Source: CAZEUZ01 sp964515805
GTDB taxonomy: Bacteria; Pseudomonadota; Gammaproteobacteria; Pseudomonadales; Cellvibrionaceae
Length of the DNA: 8,263 nt
Reading direction: 5' to 3'
Assembly (NCBI GenBank): GCA_964515805.1
Contig: CAZEUZ010000115.1
Location: forward strand, 1-8,263
Every line of letters starts with the position of its first letter. Position 1 is the first letter of the stretch. Under the pieces are notes generated by a model that made no database searches, was not told where the DNA came from, and was given only the letters and a program-made list of their open reading frames with translations. Positions 7,196 to 8,263 of the stretch are shown here, one piece after another. A program made the translations under genes and the position numbers.

Positions 7196-7246
7196 GTATC
7201 TGTTGACAATCTATCTACACTGATGAATTGTCGAAAAATGCTTGCT

Positions 7247-8263
7247 ATGGAGAAGATAATCATTTTGCTTTTACGTCGCTATTGTCATGTCATATTGTTG
7301 GTCTTCAGTGCCTCTGTCTTTGGGCAATCTTTTGACAGTACCTCTTTCAACAATGAAACCAGACAATTACTCATAGCAAACGATTCTGCCGCAACGGCTT
7401 TAATCGACCATGAGTTCTTGACTGTTGACGAAGCCTATCAACTGAACGTCAGTATTGAAGACCATCATGTGGTTGCAGAATGGACCATTGCTGACAATTA
7501 TTTTCTGTATGGTGAAAAATTTAAATTTTCTCTCCAACAACAAAATAATGCCACACCTCTTGAAGCCAGCGACCCCGTCGGGATCATCGAATACGATGAA
7601 ATCTTTGAAAAAGACGTCGAAAAGCACTACGGCGTAGTGCGCATAACGTTAGACACATCACAGTTTGATCGTTATCAACCCAATGTGCTTGAAGTTACCT
7701 CTCAAGGTTGTGCTGACGCCGGCCTATGTTATCCACCACGAATGATTCAGTTCATCGTAGATATTGACAAACATTTAGTGACTCGCTTGCCATCATCGAC
7801 TGAATCAGCAAGCCCAATAGCTCTCGCCAAATCAGATGTAGAAGATAACGAGATAGAACAAGAAAACCAAATGCCCCTACTCATGTTTTCATTCGCATTG
7901 TTCGGCGGAATATTGCTTAACTTTATGCCCTGTGTGTTCCCAGTACTGTCTATCAAAGCACTGAGTATCGCAAACACTGAATCAGCCAAGACTTCTCATC
8001 AGTGGCATGGTTGGAGCTACACATTAGGTGTTATTGCCACATTTATATTATTTGCTGGCGGCTTATTGCTGGCAAGACACACCGGCCAGGCACTCGGCTG
8101 GGGTTTTCAGCTGCAATCTCCTGGCTTTGTTACTGTGCTGATTTACCTTTTCTGGGTGATGGGCTTAAGTCTATCCGGCTATATAACGGTTGGTGCTCAG
8201 ATAATGGGTGTTGGCCAGCAGTTAACCCGAGGCAACAAGCTCCATCATTCATTCTTTACCGGC
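7247..8263 (+). CDS. dsbD: Thiol:disulfide interchange protein DsbD family, N-terminal part, cut by window edge
   Basis: DsbD passes electrons from cytoplasmic thioredoxin across the inner membrane to periplasmic thiol-disulfide proteins. The 339 codons present cover a likely signal segment (residues 1-26, hydrophobic VILLVFSASVFG before Q27), a periplasmic nDsbD domain (about 55-175) ending in QGCADAGLCYPP with the redox pair C155 and C161, an acidic linker, and the start of the membrane domain. Its first segment (about 209-234) carries NFMPCVFPVLSIKAL (C229); two more follow at about 256-277 and 291-315, with WGFQLQSP between them. The MPCVFPVLS form resembles the ScsB-like branch more than the TPCVLPMYP of E. 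coli DsbD. The gene continues off the right edge, where a C-terminal thioredoxin domain is expected. The start is uncertain: ATGs at 7223, 7238 and 7247 are in frame, none with a clear ribosome binding site; 7247 best fits a signal peptide. Confidence 0.9.
   Translation, partial: MEKIIILLLRRYCHVILLVFSASVFGQSFDSTSFNNETRQLLIANDSAATALIDHEFLTVDEAYQLNVSIEDHHVVAEWTIADNYFLYGEKFKFSLQQQNNATPLEASDPVGIIEYDEIFEKDVEKHYGVVRITLDTSQFDRYQPNVLEVTSQGCADAGLCYPPRMIQFIVDIDKHLVTRLPSSTESASPIALAKSDVEDNEIEQENQMPLLMFSFALFGGILLNFMPCVFPVLSIKALSIANTESAKTSHQWHGWSYTLGVIATFILFAGGLLLARHTGQALGWGFQLQSPGFVTVLIYLFWVMGLSLSGYITVGAQIMGVGQQLTRGNKLHHSFFTG

Larger units (their letters stand above)
6993..7246. promoter_or_regulatory. 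Divergent intergenic region between aroQ and dsbD
   Basis: These 254 bp separate two divergently transcribed genes and should contain the promoters of both the aroQ-accBC cluster (leftward) and dsbD (rightward). On the plus strand a perfect -35 hexamer TTGACA occurs at 7203-7208, but the best -10 at 17-bp spacing, AATTGT (7226-7231), matches only three of six consensus bases, so the promoter call is weak. If used, the transcript would begin near 7238, giving dsbD almost no leader. No convincing leftward promoter was found by eye. The region also holds a dyad at 7104-7123 and three copies of TTTGCCGA (7003, 7127, 7188). The dsbD frame stays open back to an ATG at 7067. Confidence 0.5.

Noticed and set aside
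7027..7263. 78-codon minus-strand open frame in the divergent region
   Set aside because: No recognisable sequence, no ribosome binding site, and it overlaps the dsbD start and probable promoter; treated as chance.

Overview
This window shows a conserved gammaproteobacterial housekeeping locus. The proteins (Fis, AccB, AccC, type II AroQ, bifunctional PurH, DusB) resemble those I recall from Pseudomonas and Enterobacteria, and base composition looks moderate, around 45% GC by eye. The order aroQ-accB-accC-(zinc-ribbon/DUF3426)-dusB-fis-purH-purD is the arrangement familiar from Pseudomonas and related marine groups of the Cellvibrio/Saccharophagus kind. I cannot name genus or species.

Layout. 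Positions 1-6992 hold eight minus-strand genes, transcribed right to left: aroQ (shikimate pathway), accB and accC (biotin carboxyl carrier and biotin carboxylase, first step of fatty acid synthesis), a zinc-ribbon/one-TM/DUF3426 protein of unknown role, dusB (tRNA dihydrouridine synthase), fis (nucleoid protein), purH (last two steps of IMP synthesis) and the start of purD (cut by the left edge). Gaps between genes are 13, 81, 111, 49, 18, 77 and 25 nt. No convincing rho-independent terminator lies between them, so a long operon or two or three overlapping transcripts is plausible. From about 7247 to the right edge, a plus-strand gene encodes the N-terminal part of a DsbD-type thiol:disulfide reductase. 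The 254-bp divergent region 6993-7246 separates the two directions and should hold the promoters for both.

Logic. The minus-strand cluster joins growth-rate functions: aromatic and fatty acid precursors, tRNA modification, the growth-phase nucleoid protein Fis and purine synthesis. The divergent DsbD supplies reducing power to the periplasm.

Nothing here is a clear new system: no mobile element, CRISPR array, RNA gene or defence gene was seen. The points most worth a second look are the absence of prmA from the slot it normally fills between accC and dusB (only 111 nt remain, with an 8-bp direct repeat), the uncharacterised DUF3426 membrane protein with its cysteine pair and short tandem repeat, and the divergent region, which carries a perfect 6-bp dyad, three copies of one octamer and a stop-free in-frame extension of dsbD.
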